Source of the DNA: a virus
Direction: 5' to 3' (one strand)
Length of the DNA stretch: 64,000 nucleotides
IMG/VR virus record: IMGVR_UViG_3300025108_000015
Coordinates: 114,234 to 178,233 of that record
Below, piece after piece: positions 28,903 to 37,816 of the stretch. Position numbers and translations under genes: made by a program. Every line of letters begins with the position of its first letter. Within the stretch, counting starts at the first letter, position 1. Below the pieces are notes generated by a model, which was given only the letters and a program-made list of their open reading frames with translations, did no database searches and was not told where the DNA came from.

Positions 28903-31191
28903 ATGGGAAAATTAATAAACGAATGGGTAACGGAATCAATCCTTACCGAAGACATTAAAAAAACAGTGGTAACTTACGTAGGTAGGTTTCATCCATTCCA
29001 TTCTGGCCATAACGCAACATACCAACACTTAGTTAAAAAGTTTGGTAAAGATAATGTGTATATAGGTACGTCTGATAAGGTACAATTACCAAAGTCACCA
29101 TTCACTTTCAAAGAGAAAGTTAAGATAATGACTACTATGTTTGGTATTCCCAAAAATAAAATAGTAAAGGTAAAAAACCCATATTCACCAAAAGAGATTC
29201 TACAATCATTTTCAGAAGAGACTACTGCATTTATCACAGTAGTTGGTGAGAAGGACAAGAGTAGATTGGGTGGTAAATACTTTGAACCATATAAGGGTAA
29301 GGTAGAAAAGGGTTATGCTGATGTCGGTTACGTTTATGTAGCACCATCACAAGGAAACGGAATATCTGGTACTCAAGTACGTAAGGGTATGTCTGATTCG
29401 GATGAGAAATCTCGTATTAAGTTTTTCAAGTCAGTATACCCAAAGTTCAACCAAAAGATTTATGATTTAGTTTCAGGTCGTTTAATAAAAGTAGAATCCG
29501 TAATGGAATCGTTCTTACAAACATTTGATATTAATGAAATGTTATCCGAAGCTTCATCATTACCACCAAGTGGTAAGGGTATAGTAGATGATGGTCCTGG
29601 CGCTTTCTATGGTAATATGAAAACTTTTAAGAAAGAGATGAATGATGTAACTTCTACATTAGGCTGGCAAATTATATCATACCTAATGGATGATGATTCC
29701 ATGGAGTCATTTGATACATCATACCCTAATGGGTCTGGTAGATATCCGGTATCATTTTTTCCAAGTGGTGATACCATGGATGGTCAGAAAATGAGATATG
29801 GAACGGATGTAACCGGCAGACCGGGATATAAAAAGTGGGCTAAACATATTAAGAAAGTTGCCCTTCGTTTGGGTATGGAATTCGTTAAGTTTGCTGAACC
29901 AAAGGATATTGAAAATCTTACTTCTAAAATTGATAATGAAAAAACTAAAGATAAAAAAAATAATCTAAAAGAAGGTATTCTTAATGAAGGTGGTGCATAT
30001 GGTCATATGAATCACCCATTTGATATTGAGTTAGGCCTTACATTTGGTGATTTAAAAATAATAATAGATAACGCTCTAAATGGTAAGTTAGAATTTACAC
30101 GAGAAAAAACCGATGGACAAGCACTTGCTATATCATATAGAAGTGACAAAGGTATCATCGCTGCAAGAAATAAATCACATCTAAAAGATAAAGGACTTAA
30201 TGCATTAGACATTAAGGGTGTTTCAGATAAATTTGCTAATAGAGGTGGTTTGACCGATGCGTATAATTTCGCTATGAGAGATTTGGAATCTGCGATTTCA
30301 AAACTATCAAAAGCACAAAAAGAAAAAGTCTTCAAGAATGGTTCAAAGTTTATGAACATCGAAGTCATCTGGCCGGAGTCAGTAAACGTAGTACCATATG
30401 GTCAACCCCTATTAGTATTTCATGGAACTATGGAATACAACGAAAAAGGTGAAGCTATTGGAGCAGACACCTCTGATGCAAGAATCTTAGCCGGTATGAT
30501 TAAACAAGTAAATGCGGATGTACAAGATGCATATACAATACAAGGCCCTCCGGTTGTAACTCTCCCAAAGAATCAAGAACTATCAAAAATGAAATCAAAG
30601 TTCTTTAGTCAATTATCTAAAGTTCAAAAAGAATTTAAACTTAAAGATAGTGATGGTGTAGCTGAATACCATCAACGTTGGTGGGAACAGTATGTTGATA
30701 AAAACTCACCATCTTCATTAGACAACAAAACCAAAATGGGTCTTGTTAAACGTTGGGCATTTTATGATAAGGGATTCCGTTTGGATAAGAAAAACATTTC
30801 TGATTCTAAAACATTAGATTGGGCAAAGAAGACTGATAAAATAGACCAAATTAAAATATCCAAACAAAACATACGTAAGTTTGAAGATATATTCTTAGGT
30901 GTAGGTGCCGAGGTATTATCCTTTATGTCATCAGCTTTAACTGTAAATCCAGACAAAGCTCTTCGTGCAATGCAAAAACGACTCGACCAAACCATCAAAG
31001 ACGTTAGGAAATCGGGCGACCCAAAAAAGATTGAAAAATTAAAATTAGAATTAGAAAGACTAAAAGCCGTAGGTGGTAGAGATAAGATTGTTCCAAATGA
31101 GGGATTGGTATTCGCATATAAAGGATACACCATGAAACTTACAGGTACATTTGCATCACTCAACCAAATCCTTGGTTTAATGTATTTTTAA
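28903..31191 (+). CDS. NMNAT-like nucleotidylyltransferase fused to ligase-like nucleotidyltransferase; probable packaged polyprotein
   Basis: 762 residues. Residues ~20-205 are a cytidylyltransferase/NMNAT fold: G-R-F-H-P-F-H-S-G-H with His33-x-Gly-His36 and I-S-G-T-Q-V-R at 154-160. A middle domain (~217-357) is unrecognised. Residues ~363-762 carry the ATP-grasp-like ligase motifs: Lys402-T-D-G (motif I, the adenylylated Lys), Asn-Ile-Glu487 (III), Glu733-G-L-V (IV) and M-Lys745-L-T (V). Candidate prohead-protease sites L-S-E216|A and L-N-E362|G fall exactly between the domains, and the N-terminus (K-L-I-N-E) resembles other proteins in this cluster. It may make NAD or seal/repair nucleic acid; substrates are unknown. 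Confidence 0.72.
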   Translation: MGKLINEWVTESILTEDIKKTVVTYVGRFHPFHSGHNATYQHLVKKFGKDNVYIGTSDKVQLPKSPFTFKEKVKIMTTMFGIPKNKIVKVKNPYSPKEILQSFSEETTAFITVVGEKDKSRLGGKYFEPYKGKVEKGYADVGYVYVAPSQGNGISGTQVRKGMSDSDEKSRIKFFKSVYPKFNQKIYDLVSGRLIKVESVMESFLQTFDINEMLSEASSLPPSGKGIVDDGPGAFYGNMKTFKKEMNDVTSTLGWQIISYLMDDDSMESFDTSYPNGSGRYPVSFFPSGDTMDGQKMRYGTDVTGRPGYKKWAKHIKKVALRLGMEFVKFAEPKDIENLTSKIDNEKTKDKKNNLKEGILNEGGAYGHMNHPFDIELGLTFGDLKIIIDNALNGKLEFTREKTDGQALAISYRSDKGIIAARNKSHLKDKGLNALDIKGVSDKFANRGGLTDAYNFAMRDLESAISKLSKAQKEKVFKNGSKFMNIEVIWPESVNVVPYGQPLLVFHGTMEYNEKGEAIGADTSDARILAGMIKQVNADVQDAYTIQGPPVVTLPKNQELSKMKSKFFSQLSKVQKEFKLKDSDGVAEYHQRWWEQYVDKNSPSSLDNKTKMGLVKRWAFYDKGFRLDKKNISDSKTLDWAKKTDKIDQIKISKQNIRKFEDIFLGVGAEVLSFMSSALTVNPDKALRAMQKRLDQTIKDVRKSGDPKKIEKLKLELERLKAVGGRDKIVPNEGLVFAYKGYTMKLTGTFASLNQILGLMYF

Positions 31192-31193
31192 CA

Positions 31194-31201
31194 TACTTAT
31201 A
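31194..31201 (+). promoter_or_regulatory. TACTTATA late-promoter-like element
   Basis: ACATACTTATA lies directly after the preceding stop codon and 26 bases before the ATG at 31228. The same 11-base string recurs before other genes in the window. Confidence 0.45.
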
Positions 31202-31227
31202 GTAATAAAAGTTATATATAAAAAGTT

Positions 31228-31806
31228 ATGTCAAAATTAAACAACATCAAGGCAGTCAAAGAAATGATTGCTGGAAACCACCGAACACAAACAAAGAACA
31301 CGGTGGCATTTGATGCACATAAAGAGTTCGTCAAACGAGAAGTTGGTGACCAGTGGATTGATGATGATGGAAATACATGGGAGCAGAAGAAAGGATACAA
31401 AGTAAAACTTGGTAAACTTTCGGAATTGAGAAACACACTCAAGGACTTTCCTAATTGTAAAAAAGATACGTGTACATCGCATACGAATCCAACTCGTAAC
31501 GATATTAAGATGCAGGCCATTCATGGTATGTGTCTAAATTGTGTTATTAGTATGGAACATCAAATGAAAATTGATGGTACGTATAGTGAGTATGAACGTA
31601 AAAAGAAGCTAGAAAACGCAAAAGCTTGGTTAGCCCAAGCTGAGTTGGAAAAGGATACTATAAAGTTAGCTATGAAAGCTAGGTTTGTGAATGAAGATGG
31701 GTCACTTGAAGATTGGGATGGTGGTTCATGGGAAGAGATTGAAGAAAAGATAGAAACTGAGTTTCAAAATTTTAAAGAAACCTTTATCCAAAAATTGGAG
31801 AAATAA
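31228..31806 (+). CDS. Hypothetical zinc-ribbon-like protein
   Basis: 192 residues. Two cysteine pairs, Cys77-x4-Cys82 and Cys102-x2-Cys105, separated by 19 residues suggest a zinc-binding fold. The C-terminal ~85 residues are acidic and helical. No enzyme motif is seen. Unlike its neighbours it lacks a capsid-targeting-like N-terminus, so it may be an expressed accessory or assembly factor. It starts the short cluster driven by the TACTTATA motif. Confidence 0.6.
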   Translation: MSKLNNIKAVKEMIAGNHRTQTKNTVAFDAHKEFVKREVGDQWIDDDGNTWEQKKGYKVKLGKLSELRNTLKDFPNCKKDTCTSHTNPTRNDIKMQAIHGMCLNCVISMEHQMKIDGTYSEYERKKKLENAKAWLAQAELEKDTIKLAMKARFVNEDGSLEDWDGGSWEEIEEKIETEFQNFKETFIQKLEK

Positions 31807-31807
31807 A

Positions 31808-32218
31808 TTGAAAACATTTATTAAAGAAACATATAAATTCTACACCGAAGATGGTATACCTCATACATTAGCTATGGAGTATACCATTTCCGATGTTTAC
31901 GAACGACTATGTACTGAAGGTGTAATGACTGAAGATTTACGTAAGTGGTTTGGTAAAGGTAAGACTGGTTCATCAGATGGTGGTGGATGGGATAGATATA
32001 GTTCTGATGGTAAGAAGTTAGGTAAATGTGGTGATGGTAAAGAGGGTGGTGCATACGCTGCATGTTTATCAAAAGAAAAGGCTGCAAAACTTGGACCAAA
32101 GGGTAGAGCAACTTTCGTGAATAGAAAGAGACGTGCTCAAAAGAAGAGTGGCGATTCAAAAAAAGGTGGAAATCGGACTAAAGGAAAAAAACCAACAAAC
32201 TCAAAGACTGGGGCATAA
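31808..32218 (+). CDS. Small basic protein with acidic N-terminal segment, possible internal head protein
   Basis: 136 residues, starting at TTG (31808), with GGAG upstream and one base after the previous stop. The N-terminus M-K-T-F-I-K-E resembles the start of T4 internal proteins. From about residue 40 it is Gly/Lys-rich and basic, with W-D-R-Y-S-S-D-G-K-K and G-A-Y-A-A-C-L-S motifs, ending in R-K-R-R-A-Q-K-K and a Lys/Gly/Asn tail. Such a charge pattern suits DNA binding. Possible T-E|G and T-E|D cuts after residues 38-42 would release the basic part, but they match the protease consensus less well than the sites in neighbouring proteins. Confidence 0.55.
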   Translation: MKTFIKETYKFYTEDGIPHTLAMEYTISDVYERLCTEGVMTEDLRKWFGKGKTGSSDGGGWDRYSSDGKKLGKCGDGKEGGAYAACLSKEKAAKLGPKGRATFVNRKRRAQKKSGDSKKGGNRTKGKKPTNSKTGA

Positions 32219-32221
32219 GAT

Positions 32222-32521
32222 ATGATTAAGTTAAAACAATTACTAAACGAGAGTGATTACAAGATATATCACAAATCATTTACTGCAGCATCTGAAGAAG
32301 CAAGGAAGCTTGCTGAAAAACGTGGATTCGAAATCGATGAAGACGATTGGCAGTCTCAGATTGTAATGGGTGGTCGTAACAAACGCTCAAGACCAAGTGA
32401 AGGTAAAACTACTGAGTTCACAATTAGATTACTTAAAGGTGGTAAACCACAACGTAAGTCTCTTCAAATCCAAGTATATGGTATGAAGAAGGGTTATGAA
32501 CTAAACGCATACATCAACTAA
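32222..32521 (+). CDS. Small conserved-type protein with capsid-targeting-like N-terminus
   Basis: 99 residues, starting K-L-K-Q-L-L-N-E-S, nearly the same as the N-terminus of the protein at 41867 (N-L-K-E-L-L-N-E-S). Downstream is a compact domain with I-D-E-D-D-W, G-K-T-T-E-F-T-I and R-K-S-L-Q-I-Q-V-Y-G motifs. A cut at L-N-E|S would remove 9-10 residues, as T4 gp21 does to internal proteins. Function unknown. It lies 3 bases after its upstream neighbour and 8 before the polyprotein. Confidence 0.55.
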   Translation: MIKLKQLLNESDYKIYHKSFTAASEEARKLAEKRGFEIDEDDWQSQIVMGGRNKRSRPSEGKTTEFTIRLLKGGKPQRKSLQIQVYGMKKGYELNAYIN

Positions 32522-32529
32522 GGGGTATT

Positions 32530-34326
32530 ATGAATACTAAACTAAATAAATCGGTTAAGAAGTTTTTAGATGATTATCTAAAAGATGAAAAAAAGAATTC
32601 GCCAGAACATCAAGAATCGGTTATGCTGATTATGAGAGGCGCCTTAACTGACGCTAACTTTCATAGTGAAGCAAAACAATTAGGTAAATACTTTCCAAAA
32701 GCAGGTAAGAAATACATTGGTACACCAATGGAAGATGTGATTGAAAGTAAGGGTATTGCTATTGCTAAAGCTGCAAAGTGGGATGGTCATGATATCATTG
32801 ACGCATTTGCATTTTACCTAAGTATGTCAATTGGTGGTTCATTCGGAAATAGATTGATGTCACTAAAAGAATCAATTGAAGAGTCATTAGTTGAAGAGGG
32901 TGAAAAGTTAGACGAGAAGAATGTACCAACTAACCCATCTAAATGGGCTTACTATAAAGCACAAGCAAAGAAGAAGTTTGACGTATACCCATCAGCATAT
33001 GCAAATGGTTGGGCTTCAAAACAATACAAAAAAGCTGGTGGTGGTTGGAAGACTGAATCAGTAAACGAAGGTATGGTAAGTCCAAGTAAAGGGCATGCTT
33101 ACTATAAGTTGAGTAAAGACACCCCAATCAAATATGTATCAGGTCATTATGGAGTCGGATTAAAAGTTCCTGGTGTATTACTTCATAACGAATATGATAC
33201 AATCAAAGGTCAGAAGGGTGCTTACATTATCAATTACTTCAATCAACATTTCTATGTGGATATTAAAAACAAATTTGCATCAAGAATTGCCCATCCAGAT
33301 AATAAAGAGCAAAATAAAGATTTGAAAAAAAATATGCAGTTCTCGGCAGTTGCACCTGACCACAAAGATTGGAAGAAATATGTGAAGGAATCAGTAAACG
33401 AAGGTTATGGTAAATTCATTAAAGCTAAAAACCTTACTGATATCATTAAATTATCAAAGCAAAAGAAAAACGCAACATTCTATGTAACTGATGATAACAA
33501 TTCTCGTATTGGTGCATTTTATTTAAAGAATGGTAAGTTTGCTAAAGCAACTACTGCAAACCCTAGCTATGATTTACAAAATAACAAAACTAAGTTAAGA
33601 GATAGAAGTGATGTAATCTACAAGTATAAAGTAGACGAATCAGTAAACGAAGCTAAGGATAAAGTATTTGTAGTGATGTTTAAGGTCAAAAAAGATTTAC
33701 CCAATAGAAGTGTAAAACCATCTTCAGCTGTATATGCAAAAGAAGCTGATGCTAAGAAATTCTTAAAATCGGTTGAGAAAGATGGTGGTAAGGGAATGAT
33801 TGTAAAGTCTAATAAACCCGTTGGTGTAAAGGTAAATGAAGCTGCAACAAGAACTGCTGTGGAAATTGGTGGTTTGACCGGTGTGAATAAAGATGCTATC
33901 CAAAAGTTTGTTGATGATAACAAATTAGACATTGAGAAAGTATACCAATTCGTTAAGAAAGGTAAACTTGCTGATAGAATGAAGTTAGTATCTGCAATCG
34001 CAGGTAAACCTAATAACCCAGTTCAAAAGAAGATGGTTAAACAATTCGGTGAAGGTATCATCAAAGAAGCAAAAGTAAGATTGGGTAAAGACTCAGTAAA
34101 CTTCAAAGTGATGGGTGACTCAAAGGGATTGACCCTAATCGCTGCAAGTGGTAATGACTTAGATGGTCTTCAAGATGCAATTGAAAATAATGTTGATGTG
34201 AAAGAAGAATTGAGAAAGACACTTGAGAAACAACTTAAAGTTCCAGTTGAAGTGGATAGAGATTACGATGGTGCTGGTTTTAGATTCAACATTGACTTTT
34301 ACTCATTGGCTAAAAAGGTAAAGTAA
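32530..34326 (+). CDS. Modular polyprotein with repeated ESVNE linkers, probable internal capsid proteins
   Basis: 598 residues of about seven small modules joined by prohead-protease-like sites: V-E-E123|G, S-V-N-E180|G, S-V-N-E291|G, S-V-N-E374|A, K-V-N-E437|A and I-K-E513|A. Three linkers are the same string E-S-V-N-E. All match the T4 gp21 rule (hydrophobic)-x-E|(A/G), as does the capsid protein's own V-S-E|A. Predicted pieces are 57-123 residues, Lys-rich, and lack enzyme motifs. The second holds a W-A-Y-Y-K, A-Y-A-N-G-W and K-A-G-G-G-W signature. It is probably packaged, cut in the prohead and injected. Cleavage is not proven. Confidence 0.6.
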   Translation: MNTKLNKSVKKFLDDYLKDEKKNSPEHQESVMLIMRGALTDANFHSEAKQLGKYFPKAGKKYIGTPMEDVIESKGIAIAKAAKWDGHDIIDAFAFYLSMSIGGSFGNRLMSLKESIEESLVEEGEKLDEKNVPTNPSKWAYYKAQAKKKFDVYPSAYANGWASKQYKKAGGGWKTESVNEGMVSPSKGHAYYKLSKDTPIKYVSGHYGVGLKVPGVLLHNEYDTIKGQKGAYIINYFNQHFYVDIKNKFASRIAHPDNKEQNKDLKKNMQFSAVAPDHKDWKKYVKESVNEGYGKFIKAKNLTDIIKLSKQKKNATFYVTDDNNSRIGAFYLKNGKFAKATTANPSYDLQNNKTKLRDRSDVIYKYKVDESVNEAKDKVFVVMFKVKKDLPNRSVKPSSAVYAKEADAKKFLKSVEKDGGKGMIVKSNKPVGVKVNEAATRTAVEIGGLTGVNKDAIQKFVDDNKLDIEKVYQFVKKGKLADRMKLVSAIAGKPNNPVQKKMVKQFGEGIIKEAKVRLGKDSVNFKVMGDSKGLTLIAASGNDLDGLQDAIENNVDVKEELRKTLEKQLKVPVEVDRDYDGAGFRFNIDFYSLAKKVK

Positions 34327-34327
34327 G

Positions 34328-35197
34328 ATGACTAAAACACAACTCAAGGAATTAATCAGAGAAGAATACCATAACGTAAAAGACTTTATGGAAGATAAGT
34401 ATGGTTTTACTCCTGAGCTGGGTAAGGTCATTGACAACCCATATGTATCATCATTTAAAAATGAAGCTACATATTCAAGTGGATTATATATGATACTTGA
34501 CAAAGATGGTAAAGTCGTTGATAAGGGTCTTGAAAGTAATATGTGGTATTCCTTTGAAAAATATAGAGGTAAAGGAACACACTATATCGTATCAAAGAAA
34601 AACCTAAGTAAAGCACAATCACTTATCAAAAAATATCAGTCAGACCTTAGTAATACTAAGTTCAGAGATTCGATGTTTAAATTGTACAAGGAATCAGTAT
34701 CAACTGAAGCGTTATCAGATTATGAAAAAGATGGTGCTGACTACGAACAATTATACAAAGATTACTTATACTCTAAGAAGAGAAAAACCGAAGGTGATGA
34801 AGTAATCGATGAGTATGATGTTGATACTATTGAAGAGACGACTGATTTCATAAACTTTATGAAAGAATACTCTCAGATGTTAAATTTACATAAAGAGCAG
34901 AATAGTGATATCTACGCACTAAACCCAACACTTGATGAAGCAGAGTATCAAGGTCGTGACGTAAAACTTGGTAAACCAATGCAAGGTGATGTTAAGAAGT
35001 TTAAAGTATACGTAAAGAATCCAAAGGGAAATGTTGTAAAGGTAAACTTCGGACATGGTGGAACATCTGCAAAGGGTAAAACAATGTCTATCAAAAAGAA
35101 TGACCCTGCGAGACGTAAGGCATTTAGAGCAAGACATAATTGTGATAATCCTGGACCACGACATAAAGCTAGATATTGGTCTTGTCGTAAGTGGTAA
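34328..35197 (+). CDS. Modular basic protein, possible packaged internal protein
   Basis: 289 residues. It opens T-K-T-Q-L-K-E-L-I-R-E-E, like other proteins of the cluster. Residues ~48-126 match a module in the protein at 41867 (K-A-x4-K-Y-Q-x-D, D-x-M-x2-L-Y-x-E-S-V). An acidic middle ends at L-D-E204|A, a good prohead-protease site. The C-terminal 85 residues are basic and end with R-A-R-H-N-C-D-N-P-G-P and Y-W-S-C-R-K-W, a Cys/His-containing motif that may bind metal or nucleic acid. It starts one base after the polyprotein's stop. Confidence 0.6.
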   Translation: MTKTQLKELIREEYHNVKDFMEDKYGFTPELGKVIDNPYVSSFKNEATYSSGLYMILDKDGKVVDKGLESNMWYSFEKYRGKGTHYIVSKKNLSKAQSLIKKYQSDLSNTKFRDSMFKLYKESVSTEALSDYEKDGADYEQLYKDYLYSKKRKTEGDEVIDEYDVDTIEETTDFINFMKEYSQMLNLHKEQNSDIYALNPTLDEAEYQGRDVKLGKPMQGDVKKFKVYVKNPKGNVVKVNFGHGGTSAKGKTMSIKKNDPARRKAFRARHNCDNPGPRHKARYWSCRKW

Positions 35198-35218
35198 CTT
35201 AATTAACTCCGAGTTACA

Positions 35219-35226
35219 TACTTATA
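35219..35226 (+). promoter_or_regulatory. TACTTATA late-promoter-like element
   Basis: ACATACTTATA again, 31 bases before the ATG at 35258, in a 60-base intergenic gap preceding the packaging genes. Confidence 0.45.
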
Positions 35227-35257
35227 TAAACAAGTAAGTTTAACAAAAGAGAGAATT

Positions 35258-35575
35258 ATGACAAAACTTAAAAATTGGTTCATCGGTCTATGGAATAGAT
35301 TATTGAACAAAACTACCATTGATGAACAAATCATGGAAACAGTAGCAGATGCAAAGGAAAAGCTAGAATCAGTTAAAGAAGAGTTTGCTGATGTAGCAGA
35401 AGAACTTAAAGACGTAATGTCGGCCATTAAGGGAAAGGTTACTAAAAGTAAACTTCGTTCGATGACAAAAGTACAAATGCTTGAAGCTGCTAAAAAAGAC
35501 CACAATGTTGATTTGGATTCTAAACTAAACAAGACGAATCTAATTAATAAAGTTTACGAACTTTACAACAAGTAA
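35258..35575 (+). CDS. Small helical hypothetical protein
   Basis: 105 residues. The first ~18 form a Trp-containing amphipathic helix (L-K-N-W-F-I-G-L-W-N-R), followed by an Ala/Glu/Lys coiled coil and a Lys-rich C-terminal domain resembling a small SAP/HeH-like helix pair (M-T-K-V-Q-M-L-E-A-A-K). A good AAAGAGAG ribosome site precedes it. It is first in a group with the membrane protein and terminase. Function unknown. Confidence 0.6.
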   Translation: MTKLKNWFIGLWNRLLNKTTIDEQIMETVADAKEKLESVKEEFADVAEELKDVMSAIKGKVTKSKLRSMTKVQMLEAAKKDHNVDLDSKLNKTNLINKVYELYNK

Positions 35576-35578
35576 TTT

Positions 35579-36160
35579 GTGAGAAATTATTTCGGAGATA
35601 TCAAGACCCTTCTGATAGTAGTATTAGGAGTTATTATATTTTTGACACGTGGTTGTCAGAACGGGTCTGATATTACCGAACCACAAGTTATTACTGAAGT
35701 AGTCACAAAATGGGATACTGTACAAATTGAAAAAACCAAGTACATCCCAAAGGTAGTGGAGAAGGTAGTAGTTAATATTGATACATTTACTACACCAATT
35801 GATACATTATCAGTATTAAAAGATTATTACGCAAAATACTTTTATACTGACACTATTATTATAGATTCGCTAGGTTATGTTACTATTAACGATACGATAA
35901 CACGTAACCTAATTTCATTTAGAGATGTTCAATCCGAAATACTCATCCCAACAACTACAATTACTAATACTGTTTACATCAACAAACGTGAACTCTATGT
36001 GGGTACTACGTTAAATGGTGACCGAACTCAATTATATAACTTGAGCGGTAATCTTTTATACAAAACAAAAAAACGTAATGTATATAATATTGGGGTAGGT
36101 GTAGATAGTGACTTCAAGCCCGTTTACACAATTGGTATGTATTGGAAGTTTGGTAAATAA
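35579..36160 (+). CDS. Membrane-anchored protein, possibly periplasm-facing
   Basis: 193 residues from a GTG start three bases after the previous stop. One N-terminal hydrophobic helix (about residues 10-24) is followed by C-Q-N. The remainder is Thr/Val/Ile-rich and beta-prone, with V-E-K-V-V-V, D-T-I-T and a C-terminal G-M-Y-W-K-F-G-K strand typical of small beta-barrel or envelope proteins. A spanin-like or envelope role is possible by architecture and position, but no lysis gene is seen nearby. Confidence 0.5.
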   Translation: MRNYFGDIKTLLIVVLGVIIFLTRGCQNGSDITEPQVITEVVTKWDTVQIEKTKYIPKVVEKVVVNIDTFTTPIDTLSVLKDYYAKYFYTDTIIIDSLGYVTINDTITRNLISFRDVQSEILIPTTTITNTVYINKRELYVGTTLNGDRTQLYNLSGNLLYKTKKRNVYNIGVGVDSDFKPVYTIGMYWKFGK

Positions 36161-36168
36161 TAGGTGAT

Positions 36169-37743
36169 ATGCCAAAAGATATAAAAACACTAATCAGGGA
36201 AGAGTGGGTTAAGTGTGCTAAGGATCCAGTATATTTCTTCAAGAAGTATTGTTATATCCAACACCCCCACCGAGGTAAGATTTTATTTAATCTTTACCCA
36301 TTTCAAGAAGACTTAATGACAAGTGTAAATGAGGAACGATTCAACGTAATCCTCAAGTCACGTCAGTTGGGTATCTCAACACTATCAGCCGGGTATTCAC
36401 TATGGTTGATGTTGTTTCATGAAGATAAAAACATTCTTGTAATTGCTACCAAACAAGAGGTAGCTAAGAATCTTGTTACTAAGGTAAGATTCATGCATGA
36501 TAATTTACCAACGTGGCTAAAGGGTCAGACTGAAGAAGATAACAAACTATCCTTACGATTACGAAATGGTTCTCAAATTAAAGCAACATCTGCCGCAGGT
36601 GATGCTGGTCGTTCTGAAGCATTATCAATGTTGATTATCGATGAGGCTGCATTCATTAACAATGTAGAAGAGATTTGGACTTCGGCACAATCTACACTTT
36701 CTACCGGTGGTGGTGCTATTGTATTATCTACTCCAAATGGTGTGGGTAATTGGTTTCACAAGATTTGGGTTCAAGGTCAACAAGGAGACCAGTGGAATCC
36801 AACCGAATTACATTGGACGGTACATCCTGAGAGAAATCAATTGTGGAGAGATGAACAAGAGAAATTATTAGGAGCTAAGGGCGCAGCACAAGAGTGTGAT
36901 TGTGACTTTATCAGTTCTGGCCATACGGTAGTTGAAGGTGCTACATTACAATGGTACGAAGAAACGTATGTAAAAGACCCAATTGAAAAACGTGGGTTTG
37001 ATGGTAACTATTGGTTATGGGACTATCCAAATTATTCTCGTGATTATGTAGTAGTTGCCGATGTCGCAAGAGGTGACTCATCCGATTATTCAGCATTCCA
37101 TGTATTCGATGTAGAGACTGTTGAACAAGTAGCAGAATACAAAGGTAAGATTGATACTAAACAATATGGTGCAATGTTAACTTCGGTAGCGGCGGAATGG
37201 AACAACGCAATGTTGGTGATTGAAAACGCAAATATTGGTTGGGCAGTGATACAAGAAGTAATTGATAGAAACTATGATAATCTATATTATTCATATAGAG
37301 ATGTAGGTTACATAGATGATGATATACATCTCAGAAAAGGTTTTGACTTAAAACGTAAAGAGGATATGGTTCCTGGATTTTCTATGACAAGTAGAACTCG
37401 ACCATTAGTAATATCTAAGTTAGATATGTATATGAGAGAGAGGACCCCTATAATCCATTCTAAGAGACTTATAGACGAATTGTTTGTATTCATATGGAAT
37501 GGTAGTAGAGCTGAAGCACAACGTGGTTATAATGATGACTTGGTGATATCATTCTCCACCGGTCTTTGGGTACGTGATACGGCATTAAAATTAAGACAAC
37601 AGGGTATGGATTTAACGAGAACTACATTAGGGCATATGGGTAAGTCAAGTACCGGTGTTTATTCTAACCGTAACCTCGGCCAAGACCCATGGAAACAAAA
37701 AGACCAACATGGAAAGGACCAAGATTTAACTTGGTTACTTTAA
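36169..37743 (+). CDS. terL: Terminase large subunit (T4 gp17)
   Basis: 524 residues. The packaging ATPase motif is L-K-S-R-Q-L-G-I-S-T, with Lys63 at the beginning of the loop rather than the classic Lys before S/T, a variant also known in lambda gpA-type terminases. Walker B is Asp158-Glu159 (L-I-I-D-E-A-A). The RNase-H-like nuclease begins with A-D298-V-A-R-G-D-S-S-D-Y-S-A-F and includes I-E-N-A-N near 345. It cuts concatemers and pumps DNA into proheads at the portal. No small terminase (gp16) was recognised nearby. Confidence 0.93.
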   Translation: MPKDIKTLIREEWVKCAKDPVYFFKKYCYIQHPHRGKILFNLYPFQEDLMTSVNEERFNVILKSRQLGISTLSAGYSLWLMLFHEDKNILVIATKQEVAKNLVTKVRFMHDNLPTWLKGQTEEDNKLSLRLRNGSQIKATSAAGDAGRSEALSMLIIDEAAFINNVEEIWTSAQSTLSTGGGAIVLSTPNGVGNWFHKIWVQGQQGDQWNPTELHWTVHPERNQLWRDEQEKLLGAKGAAQECDCDFISSGHTVVEGATLQWYEETYVKDPIEKRGFDGNYWLWDYPNYSRDYVVVADVARGDSSDYSAFHVFDVETVEQVAEYKGKIDTKQYGAMLTSVAAEWNNAMLVIENANIGWAVIQEVIDRNYDNLYYSYRDVGYIDDDIHLRKGFDLKRKEDMVPGFSMTSRTRPLVISKLDMYMRERTPIIHSKRLIDELFVFIWNGSRAEAQRGYNDDLVISFSTGLWVRDTALKLRQQGMDLTRTTLGHMGKSSTGVYSNRNLGQDPWKQKDQHGKDQDLTWLL

Positions 37744-37770
37744 ATTTGGTACTTTAATTTATTTTTTGTA

Positions 37771-37778
37771 TATTTATA
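37771..37778 (+). promoter_or_regulatory. TATTTATA late-promoter-like element
   Basis: TATTTATA within TTTTTTGTATATTTATAAC lies 38 bases before the portal start, in the 73-base gap between terminase and portal genes. Confidence 0.45.
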
Positions 37779-37816
37779 ACTTGTAGAAGTATATACTTTT
37801 AGTTAGAGACGAAATT

